64,000 nt of DNA from Cotesia glomerata (Eukaryota; Arthropoda; Insecta; Hymenoptera; Braconidae), in NCBI RefSeq assembly GCF_020080835.1, contig NC_058160.1:26461152-26525151 (forward strand), written 5' to 3'. Positions within the stretch are counted from its first letter, which is position 1. Each line of letters opens with the position of its first letter. Shown piece by piece: positions 27,351-36,699 of the stretch. Under the pieces are notes generated by a model. It was not told the origin of the DNA and did no database searches. It worked only from the letters and a program-made list of their open reading frames with translations. The position numbers and the translations under genes were made by a program.

Positions 27351-28293
27351 GGTTTATTTGTATTAATAGTATATTACACTACAAGGGCAGAAAGTTGAGA
27401 TTCCTGCACTGCGCGCCATGTGCCCGAGGCGAAGCCGAGCGTGTGAATATAATAGTCTATCTATAATAGATAATATAATAATCATCCGTGTAAATACAAT
27501 AGCCTTTACATTCACGCAGCGTGGATTTGTCAGAATTTTTTTATGTATGGATAGACATATGTCCTTCCAAGTTATTTAGCTGTGTAAATTGGTTATATAA
27601 CTATTTTAATCATTTTTCAGAAGGAAATCGAATTATCAACTCAGCAACAATGTAATCAGAGCAGCACTTCGATGAGTGAGGTATATTTATACCAATCGGC
27701 TCATCACCATCAAGGCAGTTCACAATTATTCAGTCACCAGAAAGCAGGGTTGCAATGTACCGCAATCGCAACCTATGCGATTGCAGCGTTACCAAATAAA
27801 TTGTCACATGTAACCAGTCAAGATTTAGACGATATCCTTGTTAGTGGAGACCATTATTATTTACAGTGCAGGAAGGCCGCAACTAAAGATATGCTAAACA
27901 TAGATGAATTACTGTCCAATTTTTTGGTAAAAAATAAGCTTGTTGTAATTCTTAAAAAAGATGATGTGTCGTATGGATCATTGCTGGATGAAAATCCATT
28001 AAGTTCTTTATATGAGTATTATAAAAAACGTGCTGGCAACTATTGAACCCAATTGTGGTTATCTATTTATTACACAAAGTAAAACTGTGGCATTCAAATA
28101 TTTATATTCGCCGCATGCGAATAGCCCGGAGTTCTTCCTATTCAACTCTCACCCTGTTGATAAAAACAACTGTATACCGGAAGAGGAAACTGATGCCAAA
28201 GCTCGACTTTTTCGGTGCTGTGGAACGTTAGCATTGGCAAAGGCTCTGTTGGCAGGAACGAATTTAAATCGTGGACAAAACAATAAAATGTGA

Positions 28294-28905
28294 GCAATAC
28301 ACAAAATTAAATTGTCAATGTCCTCAAAAATTTTAAATTTACCAGAAAATGTTCATCTACTGTCTTTTATTATAGTTATAGTCTTATATTTATGATTATA
28401 GTTGTCTACTGTGATACTCTTAGCGATAGAATTGTATTAAGTCGTGATGACGAAGTTATTCGTAAAGATACCGCGCAGAATGATTTAGATAAATTATTTG
28501 TGTATAATTATTTATTAGTTAGTTATCACAATAATCGTAATCGTAACAATAACAGTTATATCAAGATATTGCAGCAAGATATAAAGTTAAATAACAGTAA
28601 CAATTATATCAATAATAATAAAGTAGATCATAGTAAAATGGTAACCACTGGTGAAGTTTAACTAGTCGGCGAAAGTACTGTAGATGGATGTACTCTGTAG
28701 CTTATAATCTGCTTTAATTTTTTGTAAATGGCGACTCTACTTAATTAAAAAAAAAGCAAAGCTTTACTAAGGGAATCGATACTGTAAATAAAGATTCTTA
28801 TTTGGCCATAAATGGAGAAGATGTATTTGAAGTGATACTTCAAGGCACCAAAAATCATTAAGACTAATAGACCTAATTGTAATCCATATATATATATATA
28901 TATAT
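28294..28905 (+). other. downstream segment with an Asn-rich ORF
   Basis: A short ORF at 28392-28661 (89 codons) starts MIIVVYCDTLSDRIVLSRDD and becomes Asn-rich. It is on the peptidase strand and could be a 3' remnant of the same gene, but it shows no recognisable domain. The segment ends in an (AT)n run. Confidence 0.25.
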
Positions 28906-29546
28906 TGTTCAGTGAACAGGCCCAGCCGCGATGAAGTCGCCCCTGGGGACTCCCAATTTCACGAACCGCACCTGTCTACCGCTAGTTTCCGCAAAAATTA
29001 ACCGCCTATGAAAGCTTAGCTTGACTGATCACGCCATGTCTCGGTGGTGTGGTTGGCTGATCGCTCCGCTGACATGCGCAATCAGCCTTCTTCCCCAAGT
29101 CGACGAGGAAGAAGACGCATTATTATTATTATCTTTCGCTTCCATGCTTTTCGTTGCAACAAGTCACCATTAGTGTTACTTTACTTTCGCTTTTTGCTAA
29201 CAAACCGCATTTCGCTTATTTAATAAGTCAATTTGCTTAAATTAATTGTTATTAACCCGCTTTAGTTTGTTACAGATAAATTGTGTTATTTGTAAAAATA
29301 ATTCTCCGCTTTTCCAGTGTCGGCAGTGTGCTCAACCACGTGTCAACCGGCTTCGCTTTATTAATCACGCAGTGCTTTATTTATCCGCTTTTATTTAAAC
29401 AATCCGCTAACGTATTAAATAAATATTAAGTGTAATTTGTGTAAATAAATTTATAGTGTTCATTTTAATAAATATTTCCGCGTTTTAATTGAGATATCCA
29501 GACCAAAACCTGATCCTCCGCTTTCCCGCAATTACATCATTTTACA
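28906..29546 (+). mobile_element. probable solo LTR, BEL/Pao-like
   Basis: 641 bases starting TGTTCAGTGAACAGGCCCAG and ending TACATCATTTTACA, giving TG..CA ends. TATAT lies on both sides, though inside an AT microsatellite, so the duplication is weak evidence. It is clearly more GC-rich than its surroundings. No gag or pol reading frame is attached. The BEL/Pao assignment rests on the TGTT..ACA ends and overall appearance, and is tentative. Confidence 0.45.
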
Positions 29547-29554
29547 TATATATA

Positions 29555-29981
29555 CACTGATAGAAGGAATTCTTAGTATTTAAGAAGATTTCTTTGTATT
29601 TAAAAAACATATATATTTCTTAATATTTAAGAGCGGTTTATAGTTGATTTTCAAACGTGTTTTTCTCATGTATGTGATAAAATTTCGAAAAAAAACGCTT
29701 CGCTCTTCGATAGATAATTAAATTATCTATCGAAGAGCGAAGCGCTTTTTTGGAAAATTTTCATTTATTTATGCATAAAATGCGTTTTAAGATTCCATTT
29801 GTTGTACAAGTATGACAGAGATACTTTCGTTTGTCCAATAGAGGGCGAGAGAGAGAAAAAATGTAAACCCTTCTTAAGAAATATTTCTTACAAGAAATAC
29901 AAAGAAATATTTTTTAAATACTAAGAAATGATTTCTTAAATACAAAGAAATATTCTTAAATGTTAAGAAATCCTTCTATCA

Positions 29982-29984
<3 letters not shown>
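29555..29984. mobile_element. palindromic element with CACTGATAGAAGGAT termini, copy 1 (with GC hairpin core)
   Basis: Left end CACTGATAGAAGGAATTCTT, right end AAATCCTTCTATCAGT. The core at about 29694-29752 is a long near-perfect palindrome with arms GCTTCGCTCTTCGATAGAT and its complement. TA on the left and AT on the right fit TA insertion. It is the longest member of the family in this window. Confidence 0.85.
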
Positions 29985-30048
<64 letters not shown>

Positions 30049-30337
30049 TATATTTTAATACACCAAAGTTTTATCACTAAGTTTAAAATTACTCTCTACT
30101 GAATAATAAATTATCTGATCTAAATAATTATCGTTAAGTAATTTAATATAATAATAAAAAAAATAAAAAGTTAATGTTTTTATATTGTATTGTAGAAGAT
30201 TATTTATGTAATGTTTTATAAATTTTAATATAATTTTCAATGCATTGAAAATTGAAATGTTATTTTTAAATTTAAGTTTCATCTATCATTTTGTAACTTC
30301 AATTCTGATCGTTTATTGAACGAAGATTTTTATGATA

Positions 30338-30538
30338 CTGAAATTAGCAGATATCTGACAATTTCAAAAATTTTTAACAGCTAACGGATCAATTATTATA
30401 AAAAAAAAAATTTTTTTGTTAATTCACGCTTGTAATTATTTTAAATTTCTTCTTAAAGTTTTTTGTTAATTTTTTTTTATTATAATTTAATTATCATAAA
30501 AATCTAAAAATTTTTTAGATGTCTGCTAAATTCAATAT
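30338..30538. repeat. small AT-rich palindromic element, 'TTAGCAGA' family
   Basis: CTGAAATTAGCAGATATCTG at the left faces TTAGATGTCTGCTAAATTCA at the right across A/T-only sequence. Related copies occur at 37424-37622 and 54593-54723. Confidence 0.6.
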
Positions 30539-30866
30539 AATAGATTTTTCTCAATTATTTTTAAACTTCAAATTATACTTTGTCCCTCTTTTTCACTATA
30601 TATTAACATTGTTCTTAAATATTTCGTAAATATTCTTCAATGTTTTGTAACAACTTTATACTTTTGCAACTCACTATCAGGGTAATAACACTTTTCTGTC
30701 GCTCTCGCGAGTTTTTCCTGCTGGTTATTTTTTTTTTTTTAATTTTATAACATTCTGTCATTTTAATCCGCTCTGAAGTTAAGTTAAAATTTATATTTTA
30801 ATTTATCATGTCTATTTTTCTTGTTAAAATTATTAAAAATATGTTAATAACAAAAAAAAAAAATTA

Positions 30867-31445
30867 GGAAAACGGTTGACCCTGAAGGCCATCCCTGCAA
30901 CTTCCCGCTAATTCCATACCTGGGCGCTTAAAATTGCATTTACAACGTTTTTGAGCTCTTCGAGCTCAAAAAGATAACTTTTCTATGCTTTTGAGCTTTT
31001 CAAGCTCAAAAGTTTGATAGAAGGTTGATAAAACACTATTTTTTGAGTTTTTAAACCGCAATAATTCTTGAATGAATGAACCGATTTTCACGCGGTTGGC
31101 GGCATTCGACGTAGTTTTTTAAGCCTTATGGAAAATTTTTAAGTTTATATCGATCAAACTAGAAATTTTGGAGTAATTCCGAAAAATCACTTTTTTGGGT
31201 TTTCTTTCCTGCACGATATCTCTCGAACGAATAAACCGATTTTGACCGGATTAGCGGCGATTTACGTGGTTTTTTAAGGTTAAAAGCTGATTAGTTTTTC
31301 AAGTTGATCGATAAAGCCGTTCAAAAGTTATCCCAAAAAAACCACTTTTGAAAAAATCTTTTTTTTCAGTTTTTTTTAGATTTTTCGAAATCTATCGGTC
31401 CGAATCGATCCAAATTGTATCCAAAATACAGTCGACAAAGATTTG
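30867..31445 (+). repeat. interspersed repeat 'GGAAAACGGTTGACCCT', copy 1
   Basis: Starts GGAAAACGGTTGACCCTGAA and continues with CATCCCTGCAACTTCCCGC, a GAGCTCTTCGAGCTC hairpin, and a module CGATTTTCACGC..TTGGCGGCATTCGACG repeated with divergence. A second copy is at 39268-40212. No coding is recognised. Confidence 0.75.
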
Positions 31446-31871
31446 AGTATTTATCATTTTAATACCGGAGATTTTAATACTAATAATTTTAGTTCATTTG
31501 TTTTTTCCTAATTATAATAATATTTAAAATTGTAATATGTTTGAATAATGGTCTAAAGTAAAAAAAAAAAAAAAATATAATTTTAGACTCTTCTTTTTAC
31601 AATTATAATGAAAAAATTGCAATACATTGTTGTGAGCAAAGAAATGTTTCAAAAAACATAGTTTTTTTAGAATGAATATAAAATAATTATAAAGTTAAGG
31701 CTTGTTTTCTTTACTTTAAATTAAAAAATTTAATAGTCATTAAATTAAGATAAAGAAATTCAGATTTGTAAATATTAAAGTTGTGTACTTTTTATGTTCA
31801 TTAAAAATTTTAAATGTCTTGTAAAATGTTATTAGTATTCATTTGTAACAGTATTATAACTGATTGAATAC

Positions 31872-32090
31872 GGGTGAAAAATTTATGGTATGCATATGAA
31901 CAAATTGTACTGTGGAATTTGTATTAAATATAAATATTTACGGTTCATTTTTTTATCTTTGGGTGTTAAAAATTTTGTAACACGAAATATAAAAAAAATG
32001 AACTATAAGTATTTATGTCTAATAAAAATGTTGCAGTACAATTTGTTCATATTCGTATCATAAATTTTTTAACGTACATACAGTATCCCT
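31872..32090. repeat. palindromic repeat
   Basis: AACAAATTGTACTG at the left faces CAGTACAATTTGTT at the right, and AAATATTTACGGTTCATTTT faces the complement of its near-copy in the middle. Noncoding. Confidence 0.6.
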
Positions 32091-32500
32091 CAATAATAAC
32101 GTTGACTTATACTTATCTATTGGGTAACTTTTCTATAACTGAAAGTTATCATTTTTAAACTATAATATTAACAAAAATATATTCATTTTCACAACAAAAA
32201 GATAACATTTTTTTTTCTAAAAGTGACCCTTTTGTTATCTTAAAGATTATATTTTGTTATCATTTTTTTAACGCTAATATGTTATCAATTTGTTACTTTT
32301 TGAGATAACTTTGTAAGGTCATTAGGGATACATTTCGGTAGAAAATTTGTCAACTTTTTGAAAGTGGAGATTGTTGGCATCTAACTTTTTTTAGATAACT
32401 TTTTGATGTTATTAAGTTGCCAGTGTGCCGCTTGGGTAATTGGTACTATTTTCAACTCGTACATGCGCAATGATCTTTATATGAGAGTGGTTGCGACAAC

Positions 32501-32508
32501 TATATAAA
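32501..32508 (+). promoter_or_regulatory. promoter-like TATATAAA without a recognised gene
   Basis: ACTATATAAACACC lies in a short, less AT-rich stretch (32440-32570). No plausible reading frame follows, so this may be an old promoter inside the composite element or chance. Confidence 0.2.
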
Positions 32509-32904
32509 CACCGAAATTGAAAAGAAAACTACCATATACAACCGAGCCACAGAGAACTTAACTTATATAGTCGATTAATTTAAAAAATAATTTTTACTCA
32601 TTAAATTTGTAATTTTTCAATTTTTTTCCCCAAAATTCCTAACTATTAAATGTTGCACTGTAAACTGTAATTTTTATTTATTTTTTTTTTTTTATATAAA
32701 ATATTTTATTTAGTAAATTAAAAATTAATACATCATTAAAAAAAAAATGATACCATCAGAGTAATGTTTAATTCTTACAAAATAAATATAATAAAATTAG
32801 CTTTACAATTGATAGACCGATAGCTGATTACAAAAATATTTCATCATTTCGTTGACTGTAGGACAAGTATTATATGCATATAACACAAAAAAATATAAAA
32901 TAAT

Positions 32905-33120
32905 AGTATATTACACTACAAGGGCAGAAAGTTGAGATTCCTGCACTGTGCCCGAGGCGAAGCCGAGGGCATTATGGCGCGCAGTTCAGGGCTCTCAAAT
33001 TTCTGCCCGTGTAGTGTATACTAGTTTTCTTGCTATCCGGTTGAAAGTACGCAAAAAATTGCTTTGAAAAAAAATTTATGCCTGCCCCCGATATTTGCGG
33101 CACGAGCGAAGCGCTGCTGA
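32905..33120 (+). repeat. inverted-repeat arm 'TTACACTACAAGGGCAGAAA', left
   Basis: Contains TTACACTACAAGGGCAGAAA, CGAGGCGAAGCCGAGG and ATGCCTGCCCCCG. Its inverted partner is at 33815-34042, and a truncated third copy is at about 27370-27440. Arms and contents resemble a transposon end. Confidence 0.75.
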
Positions 33121-33344
33121 TCGGGGGGGGGGGGGAGGCATCAAATACACCTGTCAATAAAGATATTAATTTATAATCTATCATATTACTACTTTCTTTT
33201 GAGAAAAGATCTTAATTTAATTTAATAAATTTAAAGTTATAAATATATTATAAATTAACTCTGATTTTAAAAATAGAAAAAAACAAAAAAATGAAATAAT
33301 AATCGTAAAATGCATAGAAAAAAAATTACGAAAAAAATCTGTTT

Positions 33345-33590
33345 GTGTATTTTTTAAAATAATTATTTGTTCAATAATGAATTTATTTATTTGAAAATAT
33401 CAATCAGAATAAAAAATATTTCTCATTTTTTTTTGTAATTTAAATATTTAATAAGTCTCATTTCATTAAAATAAATATTTATTTTCTCTAATTAACTTAG
33501 TTTCAACCTAAAATCATCGACACATAACAAGACAGATACATTCATAACAATCACAAGTAAGGTTAGACTTATAAACATAAGAAAAATATT
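33345..33590 (-). repeat. inverted-duplicate segment, right arm
   Basis: Complement of 27108-27350, with a few small differences. Confidence 0.75.
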
Positions 33591-33595
33591 TTTCT

Positions 33596-33820
33596 GCCCT
33601 CCAGGCGGAAAGTGGCAACTTTCGGCCCGCTGCGCTAAACGAAATTGCCGCTTTCCGCCTCTGTCGGACAGAAAAATAGTATACAAACCTATGGCAGGAA
33701 AATAATAAATATCTCAGATCACATATATGTCGACCTCGGCTTCGCCTCGGGCAACATATATGTGTTCTGAGACATTTCTCATTTTCTTGCCACAGGTGTG
33801 TAATATACTATTTCTTACTC
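33596..33820. repeat. GC-rich double-hairpin block, copy 2
   Basis: Second copy of the block at 26708-26936, in direct orientation, but joined to different flanks. Confidence 0.8.
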
Positions 33821-34042
33821 GCTTCGCTCGTGCCGCAAATTTCGGGGGCAGGCATCAATTTTTTTCAACTCAATTTTTTGCGTACTTTCGACCGGATAGC
33901 AAGAAAACTAGTATACACTACGAAGGTAGAAATTTGAGAGCCCTGAACAGCGCGCCATGATGCCCTCGGCTTCGCCCTCGGGCAAATGGCGCGCAGTGCA
34001 GGAATCTCAACTTTCTGCTCTTGCAGTGTAATATACTATTAA
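33815..34042 (-). repeat. inverted-repeat arm 'TTACACTACAAGGGCAGAAA', right
   Basis: Complement of 32905-33120 with scattered differences. The two arms enclose about 700 bases, including one hairpin block. Confidence 0.75.
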
Positions 34043-34059
34043 TTGTTTATAATTGTTTT

Positions 34060-35215
34060 TTTCATTTATCCGCCATTTAAATTATTTCTTAAGAAATTTT
34101 TTTTTTTAAATCATCATTTACAAATCTCAATATAATTATGAAAAAATTTTTTTTTTTATTCAAATTTTCATTGTTTATTTTATAAACAATTTGTTATAAA
34201 CAAATTTACATTTTCGTTTTATTTTTTTTCCGTTGCTTTAAAAAATTACAAATTCAGTCATGTGCATCAAAGTTGTAAAAAAAATTTTTCTCTATTTTTT
34301 ATTAAATTTTAAAATACTTGACCTCATCAAAGTTGAAGCGGTCAACTATTTTTATCAACATAAATTGTTATAACTTCTAAACTATTGTTGATACCGTCTT
34401 TGACATTTAGGACAATCTTTTAAACAATTTATTGATTTATATAATAAATTTTTGATATGCTTGATATCTATTATGGTTCAATTTTTATAAAAATTTATTT
34501 ATAAAAAAATGCATTACTTCAATCCTTTAAATGACTATATCTTTTAAACTATTGAAGTTACGGCTTTTATTATTCAGGACAATTTTATAAAGTAATTATC
34601 AGACTACTCAATAATAATTTTAAATATTTTCATGCATTGAAGTAAAATTATTTTTTTGTTAATAATAAATACCTCAGAAAAACACTTACTTATGTACTCT
34701 TTTAAAATTCTTTATTTCCAAATTTCTCTGAAATTTTTAATTTTTTATTTTAAAATTTCAATTACTTTAAACTGCGTGGGAATATATTCTGTTCTATGCA
34801 TATTTGTCGAAATTTAAACAATAGAATATAGAATCATAAACATAAACGACAAACACAAGTAAGTATTTTTATTCTTTTTTACGCAAGTCTGATTAAAAAA
34901 TTGTAAAAAATTCATTCAATTCCGTAAATGCCTACCAGGCCGCACTACTGGTAAAAATTTTAAGTTTTTGTAATTCGTAATTTTGAATTTGTAATTTTTT
35001 AAAGCAACGGAAAAAAAATAAAACGAAAATGTAAATTTGTTTATAAAAAATTGTTTATAAAATAAACAATGAAAATTTAAATAAAAAAAAAATTTTTTTC
35101 ATAATTATACTGAGATTTGTAGATGATGATTTAAAAAAAAAAATAATTTCTTAATAAATAATTTAAATGGCGGATAAATGAAAAAAACAATTATAAACAA
35201 TTAAAAAATTTTTTT
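34060..35215. repeat. long inverted repeat with ~170-bp arms
   Basis: The arm at about 34060-34255 (ATTTATCCGCCATTTAAATT, TTTCCGTTGCTTTAAAAAAT) is repeated in inverted order at about 34975-35210, with about 720 bases between. The middle is AT-rich with no gene. Confidence 0.7.
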
Positions 35216-36029
35216 AAGAAAAAAATTTTTTTTTTTAAATTATTATTTTACTAAGACAACAAAATGACAAAAAAAAATTTTTCAAAAATATTAAATTTGT
35301 CTATTTGTTTATAAAAAGTTTTTAAACAATTAATGTTAAAAATTTTTTAGCTGAGCTATTAAACGTTCTATATTAATACAAAAACAACCAAAATTAAAAA
35401 TTTACGAAAAAAAAATTTTTTTTTAACATTAGCCGGATATTTCTATTTTTGATAACTTTGAAAAATCATTATAAACAAATGAAAAAACTTTTATAAACTT
35501 TTACTACGCGGTCTTGTTCATTATTTATATAACAAGAGCTCCCAAAAGAAAAAAAATTTATAGACACATTTTTTAAACTTTTATAAGAGATTTTATGAAA
35601 ACTCAAGTCTTCGAAAGATTAGTTAATTAACAATTAAATAACTTAAACAAAAATCAAGCTAACAATTTTTTTTTTGGCGGGGCTATATTCCTTCAGATGT
35701 CTAGATAATACTATAATTTATTCAAATTTTTAAATTAATATTGAATGTTATAAAAAAATTATTTTGTGTTGTATACTTTGCTTAGCGGCAATGCCTAGGC
35801 ACCAAAACGGCCGCGCGGAGCCCAATTTTCAACGTTAAATTAAAATTATAAATAATGGAGCTACAACTCCGGGAGTAAAGACTTATTTTATTGAAATTTT
35901 CTCCTCTTTTAGGATCTTTTTAAAAATTTCAGATATCTTTAATATTTTCAAAGTTATAACCACAAAATGGAGACTACCTTTTTTTCTCTTCGTTTTTTGT
36001 TTATAACAAATGTAATTTTTAATGGCGTA

Positions 36030-36145
36030 TAAATAAAAAAATACCTCTTTCTCAGAATTAAATTCTAAATCCAATGCACCAATCGCCATATTTTTAAGAG
36101 GCTCGGATCGATTTTTCGCAGAAAACTCACTTCTCGACTAGACTA
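36030..36145 (-). repeat. right terminal inverted repeat
   Basis: Inverted copy of 25997-26112. Its outermost 15 or so bases are read as the last codons (SLVEK) and stop of the host cuticle gene CP-A. Confidence 0.9.
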
Positions 36146-36603
36146 ACAGTGTTGTAAGCTAAAATCGGATTTGGCCGTGCAATTGCAACAAAATAAGTAC
36201 CAGCATTACTCCTTGCAGCCTCTCGTGCCAAGTTGACCTTCTGATTGATGTAAGCCGCGGCGTGTTTTGCTTTTGCGACGGTAACGTCTTGTGTGTCAAT
36301 AACCCGGCCATCTGGACCGATGGGAGCTCCAGAGGAGGTAGGTACGTCATTAACCTGGTATCCGTGTACACTTGCCGTGAAAGCGCGAGTGGAGTCTTCG
36401 CTCGCGGGAACTGACACTCCCTCAGGCTCCTTGGGGCTTTCTGGTGTTGATGATACCAATGGATCTCTGTTATTGTTATTGCTGTTGATGTTGTTACTGT
36501 GAGATCTCTGATGATGATTAGGCTCTTGTAAGTACAGAGACTGGGCAGATGTGACACTTAGACAACCCACCAAAAATATTAACAGACTAAGCTTGCGGGT
36601 CAT
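36127..36603 (-). CDS. CP-A: secreted cuticle protein with one 18-residue motif, 3' end altered by a transposon
   Basis: 158 codons, single exon. Residues 1-20 are a signal peptide (MTRKLSLLIFLVGCLSVTSA). Residues 28-50 are His/Asn-rich, and 50-70 are Pro/Ser/Glu-rich. The motif lies at 92-114 (GAPIGPDGRVIDTQDV then AKAKHAAAY), with TPEV changed to TQDV. The last codons (residues 154-158, SLVEK) and the TGA lie in the terminal repeat of the 10-kb element. Without the insertion the frame would run NTVLY and stop, if the target duplication is ACA. Unlike CP-B to CP-E, it has no intron in the signal peptide. Expression may have survived with a replaced C-terminus and 3' UTR. Confidence 0.8.
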   Translation of the reverse strand: MTRKLSLLIFLVGCLSVTSAQSLYLQEPNHHQRSHSNNINSNNNNRDPLVSSTPESPKEPEGVSVPASEDSTRAFTASVHGYQVNDVPTSSGAPIGPDGRVIDTQDVTVAKAKHAAAYINQKVNLAREAARSNAGTYFVAIARPNPILAYNTVSLVEK

Positions 36604-36687
36604 ACTCGAATTGTTGCGAGATATTTTACTATTTTGCTTATTCTTAGTGTTTAGTACTATTGAGCGATTGCTTATTGTCCACGAGCT

Positions 36688-36695
36688 TTATATAG
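36688..36695 (-). promoter_or_regulatory. TATA box of CP-A
   Basis: CTATATAAAGC lies about 85 bases upstream of the CP-A ATG. Confidence 0.65.
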
Positions 36696-36699
36696 GAAG

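Larger units (their letters stand above)
26053..28293 (+). pseudogene. element-borne cysteine-peptidase-like gene, frameshifted
   Basis: Exon 1 is 26053-26097 (15 codons, in the left terminal repeat). Exon 2 starts at 27621 after TTTTTCAG and is in phase, giving KEIELSTQQQ and then MSEVYLY. The protein shows GLQCTAIATYAI, TSQDLDDILVSGDHYY and, further on, GYLFITQ and FFLFNSHPVD. This order (GxQCT with a candidate catalytic Cys, DLDxIL..GDxxY, then an aromatic-rich strand and FxSH with a candidate catalytic His) fits the herpes-tegument/USP-like cysteine peptidase fold seen in many orphan arthropod genes; that family call is from memory. Near 28023-28028, a run of six A shifts the frame: the first part stops at 28046, and the His-containing part continues in the +1 frame to 28293. 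One A fewer would join them. It may be a true pseudogene or a homopolymer sequencing error. Confidence 0.6.
25997..36145. mobile_element. ~10.15-kb composite transposable element with 116-bp terminal inverted repeats
   Basis: The ends 25997-26112 and 36030-36145 are inverted copies with about two mismatches, both starting TAGTCTAGTCGAGAAGTGAG. ACA flanks both sides (25994-25996 and 36146-36148), suggesting a 3-bp target duplication; reading the ends as GTCTAG with a TA duplication is also possible. The interior holds a spliced, frameshifted peptidase-like gene that starts inside the left repeat, GC-rich hairpins, other inverted repeats, a probable solo LTR and palindromic elements. No transposase is recognised, so the superfamily is unassigned and the element may be non-autonomous or decayed. 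Confidence 0.8.

Noticed and set aside
28020..28030. Programmed ribosomal frameshift in the peptidase-like gene
   Set aside because: The frame change is +1, and the A6 run is not a slippery heptamer in the needed phase; simple indel is more likely.
35883..36089. Minus-strand ORF MAIGALDLEFNSEKE at the right terminal repeat as a separate gene
   Set aside because: It is the second copy of the terminal-repeat exon followed by AT-rich noncoding sequence; no in-phase second exon was found on that side.
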